From positions 33,208 through 97,207 of the forward strand of contig CAXXSP010000054.1 in NCBI GenBank assembly GCA_963676605.2: 64,000 nt of DNA, given 5' to 3'. Under the pieces are notes generated by a model that worked only from the letters and a program-made list of their open reading frames with translations, was not told where the DNA came from and did not search any database. Made by a program: the position numbers and the translations under genes. Below, one piece after another: positions 19,510 through 28,517 of the stretch. The DNA is from SABI01 sp963676605. Lineage in GTDB: Bacteria > Spirochaetota > Spirochaetia > Sphaerochaetales > Sphaerochaetaceae. Positions within the stretch are counted from its first letter, which is position 1. The number at the start of each line of letters is the position of its first letter.

Positions 19510-19980
19510 CTACGCTGCCTGTGAGGTCTTTTCAAGCTCTCGAAGGTTCCATGTCGCCATGACAGCCAGTTTCCACAGATTATGGGAAAGGATACACCAG
19601 TGTATGCGAATCGATCTATGTTCATACCCCTTCGACTTCAAGGGTTTACCGAGATAGGCATTCTTAAAAATCCCGATTCTCCCTTCCGTTGCGCCCCGTC
19701 GCGTCTGAAGGCGAGAAAACAGAGGGTCCTTCAGCTTCTCTTCCACGGAAGATACGGAACGGGGAGAAATGGCATTGAAGATTTCCAGCTGTTCAAGGTC
19801 AAGATTGGATCATCTTCGGTGATAAATCCCAGTAGCTTTTCTTCGAAATACTTGGTAGACTTTTTCTTGATCATGTGTTTTACACCTTCTGGATAGTTGT
19901 GATAAACCTAGTATGGAGCTTCTCATGACCTCTTTCAACTACTACCAAATTGCAGCTGTTATTGTACTTTATTCTTTTCA
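19510..19980 (-). pseudogene. Decayed ISNCY-like transposase, C-terminal part
   Basis: Read on the minus strand, three frames together give a transposase C-terminus. NLVVVERGHEKLHTRFIT is in one frame. NYPEGVKHMIKKKSTKY continuing to LGFITEDDP is in a second. LEQLEIFNAISPRSV, then RRGATEGRIGIFKN and WCILSHNLWKLA, is in a third. The last segment is typical of the ISNCY-type transposase end. At least two frameshifts and the loss of the N-terminal two thirds show it is dead. It separates the intact IS from the sbcDC cassette. Confidence 0.75.
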
Positions 19981-20015
19981 GGGAGGTACGTTTAACTCAA
20001 AGGGAGAATGGGCAG

Positions 20016-20366
20016 ATGGTTTCTTCAACAACAACGGATTGGTTAACACAAAGGCCAAAGTGGCTGCAGGTCACTGCAAAGCGTCTGCTTGAATCCGGCG
20101 ATCTGAATGATGCAGTCACCTCTCTTCAAGACAGGAAAACCAAAGTACTGCCACTTGACTCAGAAGATGCCTTGGGGACCGCCAGCCAATCCCATGAATG
20201 GATTGAAAAAATACGGAATATTTCAAAAGGCTATGAGGAGAGCGCCAAGAAATATGAGGAAGATGCTGGAAAGGATAATCGTGTTGAACTGCAGGCCAAA
20301 TTAAAAGACTGGCATACAGAATTCAATAAAAGACCTTTGACGCCAGCTATACAGGAGGTTCAATGA
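20016..20366 (+). pseudogene. Collapsed remnant of a large AAA-type ATPase gene
   Basis: A 116-residue frame starting MVSSTTTDWLTQRPKWLQ, an N-terminus I associate with large AAA_13-like ATPases of accessory regions. After about 30 residues (KRLLESGDLND) it passes into a charged coiled-coil-like segment (WIEKIRNISKGYEES...) and then a short unrelated-looking tail ending in QEVQ. No Walker A or B is left. The simplest reading is in-frame internal deletion of a ~700-aa protein. The stop overlaps the sbcD start (ATGA), so the original gene was probably the first gene of the cassette operon. It could instead be a genuine small protein, but the abrupt changes argue against that. Confidence 0.55.
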
Positions 20367-21601
20367 AAATCCTCCACACATCAGACTGGCATTTAGGCCG
20401 CTCCCTTTACGGACGGAAACGCTATGAGGAGTTCACTGCATTTCTGGATTGGCTTGCTCAGACCATTGAAGAGGAAAAGGTCGATGCTCTGCTGGTTGCC
20501 GGTGATGTGTTTGATACCAACACGCCCAGCAACCGGGCGCAGGAGCTCTACTATCGTTTCCTGTGCCGTGTGGCTGCATCCTGCTGCCGTCATGTTGTGG
20601 TCATTGCCGGGAACCATGATTCACCGTCATTTCTGAATGCCCCGAAGGAACTGCTGCGTGCGCTCAATGTGTATGTGGTCGGCTCCATGACCGAAACCAT
20701 GGAGGATGAGGTATTTGTTCTTCAAACGGATGATAAGCCGGAGGCCATTGTCTGCGCTGTGCCTTATTTACGCGATAAGGACATCCGCACGGTTGAACCG
20801 GGAGAAACGATCGACGATAAAAACGCCAAGCTCGTTGAAGGATTGAAAAACCATTACGCGGATGCCTGCACCATTGCTGAACAGAAACGGGCCGAATTCA
20901 GAGAGGCCGGGCATGAAGGTATTCCCATCCTTGCCATGGGACACCTCTTCACGGCAGGCGGTAAGACCGTTGACGGTGATGGGGTCCGGGAACTCTATGT
21001 GGGATCTCTGGCACATGTCGGTAAGGAGGTTTTTCCTCCGTCGATTGATTATCTGGCCCTTGGACATCTGCATGTCCCTCAGCCGGTCGGCAGCGCGGAA
21101 CACATCCGTTACTGTGGTTCGCCTATTCCGATGGGCTATGGCGAAGCGACTCAGGAAAAGAAGGTCGTGCTCATAGAGTTCAACAGTACTATGCCAAATA
21201 TCCAAGAGCTGCCCGTACCGTGTTTTCAGGAGCTGGTCCGCATTGTCGGATCACTGGATGATATCCATGCCAAGCTGGAGGAACTTAAAAAAGAAGAAAG
21301 CTCCGCATGGCTTGAGATCGAATACACCGGCAGCGACATCATCGGCAACCTGCGCGAGATGCTCGATGAGGCCATGGCCGACTCTGCCATGGAAATCAGG
21401 CGAATTAAGAACCGGCGCGTCATGGACCGGGTGATCAGTACGGTCGCGGAAGATGAAACCCTCGATGATTTGGATGCAGGAGATGTTTTCACCAGATGTC
21501 TGGATGTTTTTGAGGTGCCGGATGAAGACCGTGAGGAACTGACGGTCTCCTATAACGAAATAATCAAGGATTTGATGGAGGAAGATATAAATGCCGAATA
21601 A
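20363..21601 (+). CDS. sbcD: Exonuclease SbcCD, nuclease subunit D
   Basis: Mre11-type Mn2+ nuclease subunit, 412 aa, which with SbcC opens hairpins and trims blocked DNA ends. Metallophosphoesterase motifs are complete: SDWHLGRSL (residue ~7), VAGDVFDTNTPS (~47), IAGNHDSP (~85), MGHLF (~190) and LALGHLHVPQ (~228). The C-terminal capping region is present and of normal length. CAGGAGG precedes the ATG. The gene overlaps its neighbours on both sides, and rhuM separates it from sbcC, an unusual order. Codon use (CTG, GCC, GTC rich) differs from the CTC/ATC-rich flanking genes, suggesting acquisition. Confidence 0.93.
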   Translation: MKILHTSDWHLGRSLYGRKRYEEFTAFLDWLAQTIEEEKVDALLVAGDVFDTNTPSNRAQELYYRFLCRVAASCCRHVVVIAGNHDSPSFLNAPKELLRALNVYVVGSMTETMEDEVFVLQTDDKPEAIVCAVPYLRDKDIRTVEPGETIDDKNAKLVEGLKNHYADACTIAEQKRAEFREAGHEGIPILAMGHLFTAGGKTVDGDGVRELYVGSLAHVGKEVFPPSIDYLALGHLHVPQPVGSAEHIRYCGSPIPMGYGEATQEKKVVLIEFNSTMPNIQELPVPCFQELVRIVGSLDDIHAKLEELKKEESSAWLEIEYTGSDIIGNLREMLDEAMADSAMEIRRIKNRRVMDRVISTVAEDETLDDLDAGDVFTRCLDVFEVPDEDREELTVSYNEIIKDLMEEDINAE

Positions 21602-22661
21602 ATCAAAAAAAGAACCACCGTTAAATCCCGACGACCACGGATTGGAACCGGCTAAAGGGCAGTTTCTGGTTTATCAGGCAGAAGATGGCAAACTGAAGCT
21701 GGATGTGCGGTTTGAAGATGAATCGGTGTGGCTGACCCAGCAGTTGATGGCTGACCTGTTTCAGACGACAAAACAGAACATAAGTCTTCATATTCAAAAC
21801 ATTTATGAGGAAGGCGAGCTTGTTCCGGAGGCAACTGTCAAGAAATACTTGACAGTTCGATCCGAGGGAAATCGCCAGGTCAAACGCCTGCTAGATTACT
21901 ACAACCTCGACATGATTATTTCTGTTGGATACCGGATAAAAAGCCATATTGCCACACGTTTCCGCATCTGGGCTACCGAAAAACTGACCGAGTTTATCAA
22001 AAAAGGCTTTGTGCTGGACGACGAACGACTGAAAAACCCGGATCTGCCTTTTGATTACTTTGAGGAACTGGAGCGGCGGATTCAGGACATCCGTACCTCT
22101 GAACGTCGGTTCTATCAGAAAATTACCGATATTTACGCCACCAGCATCGATTACGATCCAACGCTGGATATCAGCATTGAGTTCTTCAAGACCGTACAGA
22201 ATAAAATGCACTGGGCGATCTCCGGGCAGACGGCGGCGGAAATCATTCATTCCAGAGCAGATGCCGACAAACCGAACATGGGCCTGACCAATTACCGTGG
22301 TGCTAAAGTCCGCAAACAGGATGTGACAATTGCCAAAAATTACCTGAATGAGGATGAATTAGCGGCACTTAATAATCTGGTTGAACAATATCTCATCTTT
22401 GCTCAGGGGCAGGCAATGCGCCGTGTCCCCATGCACATGAGCGATTGGATAAAAAAGCTGGATAACTTTATGACACTTAACGACCGGGACATTCTCACCC
22501 ATGCCGGTAAAATATCCCATGAAATGGCCAAACAACTGGCGGAAGATGAATATGACAAATTTCACACCACCCGCCTGACTGAATCAAGTAAACAAATCAG
22601 TGACTTTGACAAAGTGGTTAAGCAAATTGAATCTACGAAAAAGAAAGGGGAAAAATCATGA
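21591..22661 (+). CDS. RhuM-family protein within the sbcDC operon
   Basis: Intact 356-residue member of the RhuM (virulence-associated) family. Landmarks are WLTQQLMADLFQTTKQNIS (~residue 45, a helix-turn-helix-like N-terminal region), ATVKKYLTVRSEGNRQVKR (~residue 80) and RFRIWATEKLTEFIKKGF (~residue 122). The C-terminal half includes NYRGAKVRKQDVTIAKNYL. Family proteins occur in defence and mobile islands; their molecular role is not settled, though the first half suggests nucleic-acid binding. The gene starts 11 bp inside sbcD and precedes sbcC by 64 bp, so it should be produced with the SbcCD complex. A second, broken copy lies at 28.0-28.4 kb. Confidence 0.88.
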   Translation: MPNKSKKEPPLNPDDHGLEPAKGQFLVYQAEDGKLKLDVRFEDESVWLTQQLMADLFQTTKQNISLHIQNIYEEGELVPEATVKKYLTVRSEGNRQVKRLLDYYNLDMIISVGYRIKSHIATRFRIWATEKLTEFIKKGFVLDDERLKNPDLPFDYFEELERRIQDIRTSERRFYQKITDIYATSIDYDPTLDISIEFFKTVQNKMHWAISGQTAAEIIHSRADADKPNMGLTNYRGAKVRKQDVTIAKNYLNEDELAALNNLVEQYLIFAQGQAMRRVPMHMSDWIKKLDNFMTLNDRDILTHAGKISHEMAKQLAEDEYDKFHTTRLTESSKQISDFDKVVKQIESTKKKGEKS

Positions 22662-22725
22662 ACAATACCCTTTCGTGGATTAAAAATATCTCTGTTTATC
22701 AGTGTCTACCTGTGGGTTTGCTGTC

Positions 22726-25700
22726 ATGAAGATACTTGAACTCAGATTTAAGAACCTCAACTCCCTTTATGGTGAATGGGTCATAGACTTCACCGATCCC
22801 GAATATGTATCCAACGGGATCTTTGCTTTGACCGGTCCGACCGGTGCGGGCAAGTCGACAATTCTTGATGCCATCTGTCTGGCCCTCTATGGAGCCACGC
22901 CCCGCCTCGGAAAAATCACCAAGAGCGGGAATGAGATCATGTCCCGCCAGACCGGTGAATGCTGTGCCGAGGTACTCTTTGAATCCCAGGCTGGCCGTTT
23001 CCGTTGCCACTGGGAACAGCGCCGGGCACGAAAAAAGGCTGAAGGCAACCTGCAGGATCAGGAACACCAGATTGCGGACGATGCTACGGGCAAGCCCATC
23101 GAAACCAAGAAGAGTCTTGTCGGAGCGGTCATTGAAGAAAAAACCGGGATGGACTTCGACCGTTTTACCCGGTCCATTCTACTGGCACAAGGTGGCTTCG
23201 ATACCTTCCTTAAAGCTGACGTTGAGCAGAAGTCCAAGATACTCGAGCAGATCACCGGCACCGAAATTTATTCGGAAATATCACGGAGCGTCCATAAACG
23301 TCAGCGTGATGAGCGGGAAAAGCTGAACATCCTGAACGCTGAAACATCTGGCATCGTGATTCTGGAGCCGGAACAGGAAAAGGAAATTCAAGATGACCTT
23401 GAGACCAAGCTGAAACAGGAGACTGAGCTTGCCGGCAAATCAACCGAAACAGGCAAAGCCATCACATGGCTGACCACTATTGACGGTCTGAAAAAGGAGA
23501 TTCTAAGCCTTACGGATGAAGTCGCCAAACTGAAGACTGATACCGAAGCGTTCAAACCGGAACGGGCCAAACTTGAACAAGCCACCATGGCCGCCTCACT
23601 TGACGGAACATACGCATCGCTCACATCCCTCCGTAAACAGCAGGCTGACGATCAGACCTCCCTGAAAACGGATGAAGCCGCACTTCCTGAACTGGAAACA
23701 TCGGCAAACGCACAGGCAGAGGTTCTCAAGACTGCTGAACAGCTCACTCTCAAATCCAAAGAGGATCTCAAAACGGCTGGCCCTCTAATCCAGAAAATCC
23801 GGTCACTGGATCAAAAGATTGCTGAACAGACAAAGGCTGCATCGGAAGGCGCTGATGCCTGTGCCAAGGAAGCCGCGAAGATTGGGGCCGACAAGCAGGC
23901 TCGGGTGAAGGAACGGGAAAAACAGACTGCCGCAGAAAAAACTCTGGAGGCAGCTGAGTTGTACCTCAAAGAGAATGCACGGGATGAATGGCTGATCAGT
24001 GGACTGGCTGGAGTTGAAGAACAACTTGGCAACCTACTCACCAAACAGCAGGAGATCATGCTGAAAGAAACAGATCTCAAAAAAGCCGATACGGCCATAG
24101 CAGATTCCGCAAAGAAACTGGAGGAAGCATCCAAGCAATGTGGGCTCAAAAAACACGAGCTGGAGACCACCGGTAAAAATCTGCAGCAAGGCAAGGATGC
24201 TCTGAGCCAATTGCTGGGTGACAAACTGCTCCGGGAATATCGCACCGAGAAGGAAACCTTGCTCCGTGAAATGGCTTTCATCAGGAAAATCGAGGAGCTG
24301 GAAGACCTCCGGGCCAAACTGGAAGATGGCAAGCCCTGTCCACTCTGTGGCTCGAACGACCATCCCTTCGCCGAGGGCAATGTTCCGGTTCCTGATGAAA
24401 TCGAGCAAAAGATAGAATCACTGACCACGTTGATCGATAAGGCTGACGAACAGGAAGCCGTCATAAAAAAACTGGAACAGGCGGAAACCACTGCCCGTAA
24501 AAATCTGAATGACAGTGAGAAGCTGGAAACCGAAGCGACCAATAACAAGAAGGCCGCTGAAAAGACCCTTACGGAATTGAAGGATTCCCTCACAAAACTT
24601 CGGACCGGCTTTGATGAACTCAAGCTGGCCGTTTCCGGAAAACTTCAGCCATTGGGTATTACGGAAATTCCGGAGTCAGAGGTCGAGTCACTGCTCGAAT
24701 CCCTCAAATCAAGACTGAAGGCATGGCAGGAACGGGTAGAACAAAAGACCGACATCGAAAAACAGATTGCCGCTATAGACAGCGAGGTGAAGCGTCTTGA
24801 TGCCGTGATTGATACGCAGGTCAAAGCTCTGACTGAAAAACAGGAAACTCTGGAACGACTCAAAAAGGAACTATCCGACGGAACAGAAGAGCGGAAGGAA
24901 TTGTATGGCGATAAAAAGCCTGATGATGAAGAAGACCGACTGAACAAAGCCATTGCCGATGCCGAAAAAGCCGAGAAGAAAGCCAGAGACCTGAACACCG
25001 AGCTGCAGCAGAAACTGACAACGGCCAAGACCCATATTGACTCCCTGAAGAAGCGCATCGAGCAAAGAACACCTGGACTCAAAAAAGCGGAAACCGAATT
25101 TTCAGCCGCTTTGATTCCGGCAGGTTTTGCCGATGAGAAAACCTTCCTTGAAGCCAGACTGTCACAGGAAGATCGGGAATCTTTATCTTCCCGGGCCAAG
25201 GAGCTCGATGACGCGGGAACTGAGCTGAAAGCGAAGCAGAAAGATCGGGAGACCCGTCTGGCCACGGAGATCGCCAAGGGTCTTCGACCCGTTTATATTG
25301 ACCTGTCCGAGTTGCAAATCAACGACAAAGCTTTGATCCAGCAAGAAGCGGATAAAAAGAAAGACGGATTCCCGTCCACGGACAAGACGCTTGAGGAATT
25401 GCAGCCGCAGTTCAAAGAGTTTGAAGAGACCCTGAAAGAATTGCGCGACGCTATTGCCGGGCTCAAGCACAAGCTGAATGAAAACACGGCAGCCAAAGAG
25501 CGGATAAAGAAAAAGCAGTCCGCCATCGAGGCTCAGAAGAAAGAGTGCCACCGTTGGGAAAAACTGCATGGCCTCATCGGTTCAGCTGACGGTAAAAAGT
25601 ACCGGAATTTTGCTCAGGGACTGACCTTCGAACTGATGGTTTCCCATGCCAACCGGCAGCTGGAAAAAATGACCGATCGCTATCTGCTGATCCGGGATGA

Positions 25701-26082
25701 ACACCAGCCGCTGGAACTGAATGTCGTCGATAACTATCAGGCCGGTGAAATCAGGTCGACCAAGAACCTGTCTGGCGGTGAAAGCTTTATCGTCAGTCTG
25801 ACGCTGGCATTGGGGTTGTCGAAAATGGCCAGCCGGAAAGTACGAGTGGATTCCCTGTTTCTGGATGAAGGCTTTGGCACCTTGGATGAAGAAGCACTGG
25901 AAACGGCTCTGGAAACATTGTCCGGCCTGCAGCAGGACGGCAAGCTGATCGGAATCATCTCTCACGTATCGGCACTGAAAGAAAGAATCAGCACCCAGAT
26001 AAACATCACACCTGTATCCGGCGGCCGCAGTTCATTGTCCGGACCGGGTTGTACAAAGGTGGAAGGGCAGGCACATGACTGA
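22726..26082 (+). CDS. sbcC: Exonuclease SbcCD, ATPase subunit C
   Basis: Rad50-type ATPase of 1118 aa. The N-terminus has the Walker A GPTGAGKSTILDA, with an ATPase half ending near residue 200. Long heptad coiled coils surround the zinc hook CPLCGS (~residue 543). The C-terminal half holds the signature NLSGGESFIVSL and Walker B FLDEGFGTLDEEAL, then GIISHVSALKERIS near the end. All parts are intact, so the complex should work. The frame opens at 22702, but alignment to the family favours the ATG at 22726 (MKILELRFKNLNSLYG). The stop overlaps the next gene by 8 bp. Confidence 0.94.
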   Translation: MKILELRFKNLNSLYGEWVIDFTDPEYVSNGIFALTGPTGAGKSTILDAICLALYGATPRLGKITKSGNEIMSRQTGECCAEVLFESQAGRFRCHWEQRRARKKAEGNLQDQEHQIADDATGKPIETKKSLVGAVIEEKTGMDFDRFTRSILLAQGGFDTFLKADVEQKSKILEQITGTEIYSEISRSVHKRQRDEREKLNILNAETSGIVILEPEQEKEIQDDLETKLKQETELAGKSTETGKAITWLTTIDGLKKEILSLTDEVAKLKTDTEAFKPERAKLEQATMAASLDGTYASLTSLRKQQADDQTSLKTDEAALPELETSANAQAEVLKTAEQLTLKSKEDLKTAGPLIQKIRSLDQKIAEQTKAASEGADACAKEAAKIGADKQARVKEREKQTAAEKTLEAAELYLKENARDEWLISGLAGVEEQLGNLLTKQQEIMLKETDLKKADTAIADSAKKLEEASKQCGLKKHELETTGKNLQQGKDALSQLLGDKLLREYRTEKETLLREMAFIRKIEELEDLRAKLEDGKPCPLCGSNDHPFAEGNVPVPDEIEQKIESLTTLIDKADEQEAVIKKLEQAETTARKNLNDSEKLETEATNNKKAAEKTLTELKDSLTKLRTGFDELKLAVSGKLQPLGITEIPESEVESLLESLKSRLKAWQERVEQKTDIEKQIAAIDSEVKRLDAVIDTQVKALTEKQETLERLKKELSDGTEERKELYGDKKPDDEEDRLNKAIADAEKAEKKARDLNTELQQKLTTAKTHIDSLKKRIEQRTPGLKKAETEFSAALIPAGFADEKTFLEARLSQEDRESLSSRAKELDDAGTELKAKQKDRETRLATEIAKGLRPVYIDLSELQINDKALIQQEADKKKDGFPSTDKTLEELQPQFKEFEETLKELRDAIAGLKHKLNENTAAKERIKKKQSAIEAQKKECHRWEKLHGLIGSADGKKYRNFAQGLTFELMVSHANRQLEKMTDRYLLIRDEHQPLELNVVDNYQAGEIRSTKNLSGGESFIVSLTLALGLSKMASRKVRVDSLFLDEGFGTLDEEALETALETLSGLQQDGKLIGIISHVSALKERISTQINITPVSGGRSSLSGPGCTKVEGQAHD

Positions 26083-27427
26083 CTACCGTAAACAAAAGCT
26101 GATCGATCTGGGACCGGAAGCACTCGCGGATGCCTTGCTGAATCTTGCCGTTCATTCCGATGAGGCGGATGACTTGATTGAACAGCTGATTGCCACACCC
26201 AAGGAGAATGTTCAGCGGTTTAAAAAGAAACTTTCCGGCCTGAAACATTCAAGCCGTTTTATCGATTGGCGGGGAGCCTCCAGTTTTTCCTGTGAGCTGG
26301 AAATGCTGCTGCAGGACCTTAAATCCGGTGTGGATGATCCGCTTACCGGCGTTGAACTGGTGGCGGCGTTTTACGAGGCCGACAACACCATTTTTGAGAT
26401 GTGCGATGACTCCAGCGGCAATATTGGCGATGTATTCCGTTATGATGCCAAAGAACTGTTTGTCGACTATGCCAAACGCTGCAACGACAAAGAAAAGATT
26501 GCAGACATCATTCTCAAGGTAAATCAAAAAGACAATTACGGCATCCGAGATACCTTGATTGATTGTGCCGGAGAGTGCCTGCCTGAGCCGGTTATCCGCA
26601 CTATGATTGCCACGCTCCAGAAATGGGCGGACAAAGAAAAGGATGAATACGGCAAACGTCATCATCTACGATCCATAGAATCACTGGCCCGCCAGGTCAA
26701 GGATGCCCAGCTGTTTGAAAAGACCCGCATCGCTTCATGGGGAAAGCTGTCCACTGCAGCATTGATTGATATTGCCCGGGTCTACCTCGAAAGCGAAGAT
26801 GTTGAAACGGCCCATTCATGGCTGAAGGAAATCCCGGAAGGTGAAACCTTTCAGGCATACGAGCGGGATAAGCTCCTTGAGGAAATCTACCATAAGCAGG
26901 GCGATTCTGAAAAACTGATTGACCTTCTGTACCAGAAATTCAGGTCCTATCATTCCACCGACGCCCTACAGGCATTGCTGAATATCATAGGTCATGACAA
27001 GCGTGATGAAGTCGTTGCCGATGAGGTGGAGCAAATTCTGAAAGCCGACAGATTTCGGGAGTCTGATGCGGAATTTCTGATTGCAGTCGGGAAGATTGAT
27101 GAAACGGAAGCCTACCTTCTGGGGCGTGCTGGCCAGCTTGCTGGCAACCATTATGGAAGCTTGCTGTCACTGGCCGAAAAGATGGAGTCGGAAAAGCGCT
27201 ATCTTGTCACCAGCCTGATGTACCGCAGCTTGTTGGTCTCCATACTGGAGCGTGGTTACACAAAAGCCTATCCCCACGGCATCCGGTATTTGAAGAAGCT
27301 GGACAAGCTCTCTGAGGCTGTAACCGACTGGAAAGAATTTAACAATCACGAAGCTTTCAAAAAACAGACCATTGAGGCACATGGTCGCAAACGAAGCTTC
27401 TGGTCAAAATATGATGTAAAGAAATGA
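26075..27427 (+). CDS. DUF6880-family protein
   Basis: Soluble, mainly helical 450-residue protein that I assign to the DUF6880 group. Its middle and C-terminal parts read like tandem helical-hairpin (TPR-like) repeats, e.g. ALIDIARVYLESEDVETAHSWL and the later ALLNIIGHDKRDEVV. There is no signal peptide, membrane helix or enzyme motif. It overlaps sbcC by 8 bp and the next gene by 4 bp, so it is translationally coupled to the SbcCD cassette. It may be a scaffold or accessory factor of that complex; this is inferred only from position. Confidence 0.75.
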   Translation: MTDYRKQKLIDLGPEALADALLNLAVHSDEADDLIEQLIATPKENVQRFKKKLSGLKHSSRFIDWRGASSFSCELEMLLQDLKSGVDDPLTGVELVAAFYEADNTIFEMCDDSSGNIGDVFRYDAKELFVDYAKRCNDKEKIADIILKVNQKDNYGIRDTLIDCAGECLPEPVIRTMIATLQKWADKEKDEYGKRHHLRSIESLARQVKDAQLFEKTRIASWGKLSTAALIDIARVYLESEDVETAHSWLKEIPEGETFQAYERDKLLEEIYHKQGDSEKLIDLLYQKFRSYHSTDALQALLNIIGHDKRDEVVADEVEQILKADRFRESDAEFLIAVGKIDETEAYLLGRAGQLAGNHYGSLLSLAEKMESEKRYLVTSLMYRSLLVSILERGYTKAYPHGIRYLKKLDKLSEAVTDWKEFNNHEAFKKQTIEAHGRKRSFWSKYDVKK

Positions 27428-28001
27428 ATGAACGATTTTATCTGCTGAAAATTCAACTGCTTGATATCGAACCGGTGATCTGGCGGCGATTTGTGGTGCC
27501 CGCCGGTATCACGATGGATCGGCTTCACGATGTAATCCAGATTGTCATGGGCTGGACCGGCAGCCACCTGCACGAATTTACCATCGGGAAGAAAACCTAC
27601 AGGAATATCCGGAATCGAAAGAAGATGGGCTGTCCTGCGGCAGATACCGTCTTGGCGATCTGATCAAGCAGAAAGGCCGCACTTTCAGTTATCTATACGA
27701 CTTCTGGGACAGCTGGGAGCATAAAATTGTTCTCGAAGAAAACCGCTATTTCAATCCGGAACTGGCCTGCCTTGAAGGTGAACGGGCCCGCCCGCCTGAA
27801 GATGTGTGCGGTGTCCCCGGCTACTTTGAATTCTGCAACGCCCTGAAGGACTCGATCCATGAAGAGCACGAAAGTTACATGGAATGCCCCTGTGGCGATT
27901 ACGACAGTGAGATGTTTGATTACAATACAGCAAACTGGGAGTTAATGAAATACCGCCGCTGGTCCCGGGACAGGTATCAAAACTGGGGAGGTGTGGAATG
28001 A
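27424..28001 (+). pseudogene. Frameshifted plasmid pRiA4b ORF-3-like gene
   Basis: The first frame (MNERFYLLKIQLLDIEPVIW...) matches the IS1096/pRiA4b ORF-3-like family (PF07929) up to about codon 58 and then stops at 27663. The family continues in another frame from about 27600: EYPESKEDG, CGRYRLGDLI and FSYLYDFWDSWEHKIVLEEN, to a stop at 28001. A single-base deletion near 27600 (around the Thr-Tyr codons before the EYPE segment) explains both parts. It could be a sequencing error, but neighbouring genes are also broken. The start overlaps the DUF6880 stop (ATGA). Confidence 0.8.
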
Positions 28002-28400
28002 AGAAAGATAAAAACAAGCAACTTCAGAAAGCCGGAAAAAAAGAGACTGCCCTTATCCGTTCTTCGGCGGCTGAATACCTGACCTTTGTGGCGGCCGCTG
28101 GCAACTATTAAGAAATACTTAATAGTTCAAACCGAGGGAAACAGGCAGGTGAAACGCGAGGTGGATCATTACAGTTTACAGGCCTTTATCGCCGGGGGCT
28201 TCAAAATCGAAAATGAACGTGCTATACAGTTCCGCAAGTGGGCCAACCAGATTGTAAAAGACTACACCATTCAAGGATGGACCATGGATGTGGAAAGGCT
28301 CAAGCACGGCGGAAGCGTCTTGGACAACGAGTTTTTCGAGCGCCAGCTGGAAAAGGTTAGGGAAATACGGCTTTCCGAACGTAATTTCTACCAGAAGATC
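27998..28400 (+). pseudogene. Second RhuM-family gene, internally deleted
   Basis: Starts with MKKDKNKQLQKAGKKET, overlapping the previous stop, and reads 37 codons to a TAA at 28109. From about 28101 another frame continues the family: ATIKKYLIVQTEGNRQVKRE, GGFKIENERAIQFRKWANQI and RLSERNFYQKI. About 50 residues covering the WLTQ/helix-turn-helix region are missing. The breakpoint carries GGCAAC, which could serve both sides, so deletion between short repeats is likely. The 3' part is fused in frame to an SbcC tail after YQKI. It differs enough from the intact rhuM at 21.6 kb to be a separate gene, not a recent copy. Confidence 0.8.
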
Positions 28401-28517
28401 ATCGGACTCATCTCGCATGTACACGGGCTCAGGGAACGGATCGGCACCTTCATATCGATCATTCCGGGTTCCGGCGGGAAGAGTACCCTTTCAGGACCCG
28501 GAGTCTCGTATCAGTAA
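28401..28517 (+). pseudogene. C-terminal tail of a second (resident) sbcC
   Basis: The 38 codons after the junction read IIGLISHVHGLRERIG, then a stretch ending in SGGKSTLSGPGVSYQ. They match the last part of SbcC; the island copy has GIISHVSALKERIS and SGGRSSLSGPG at the same place. The sequence is diverged, not a duplicate, and uses ATC, CTC, TCG and AGG codons like the flanking host genes. It is best read as the end of the original chromosomal sbcC, whose body was lost when the cassette entered. Its stop overlaps the convergent guanine deaminase gene by 7 bp, a normal host-style gene junction. Confidence 0.78.

Noticed and set aside
19582..19896. A 104-codon plus-strand frame in the IS debris.
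   Set aside because: It is antisense to the recognisable ISNCY-like transposase fragments and has no protein-like features of its own.
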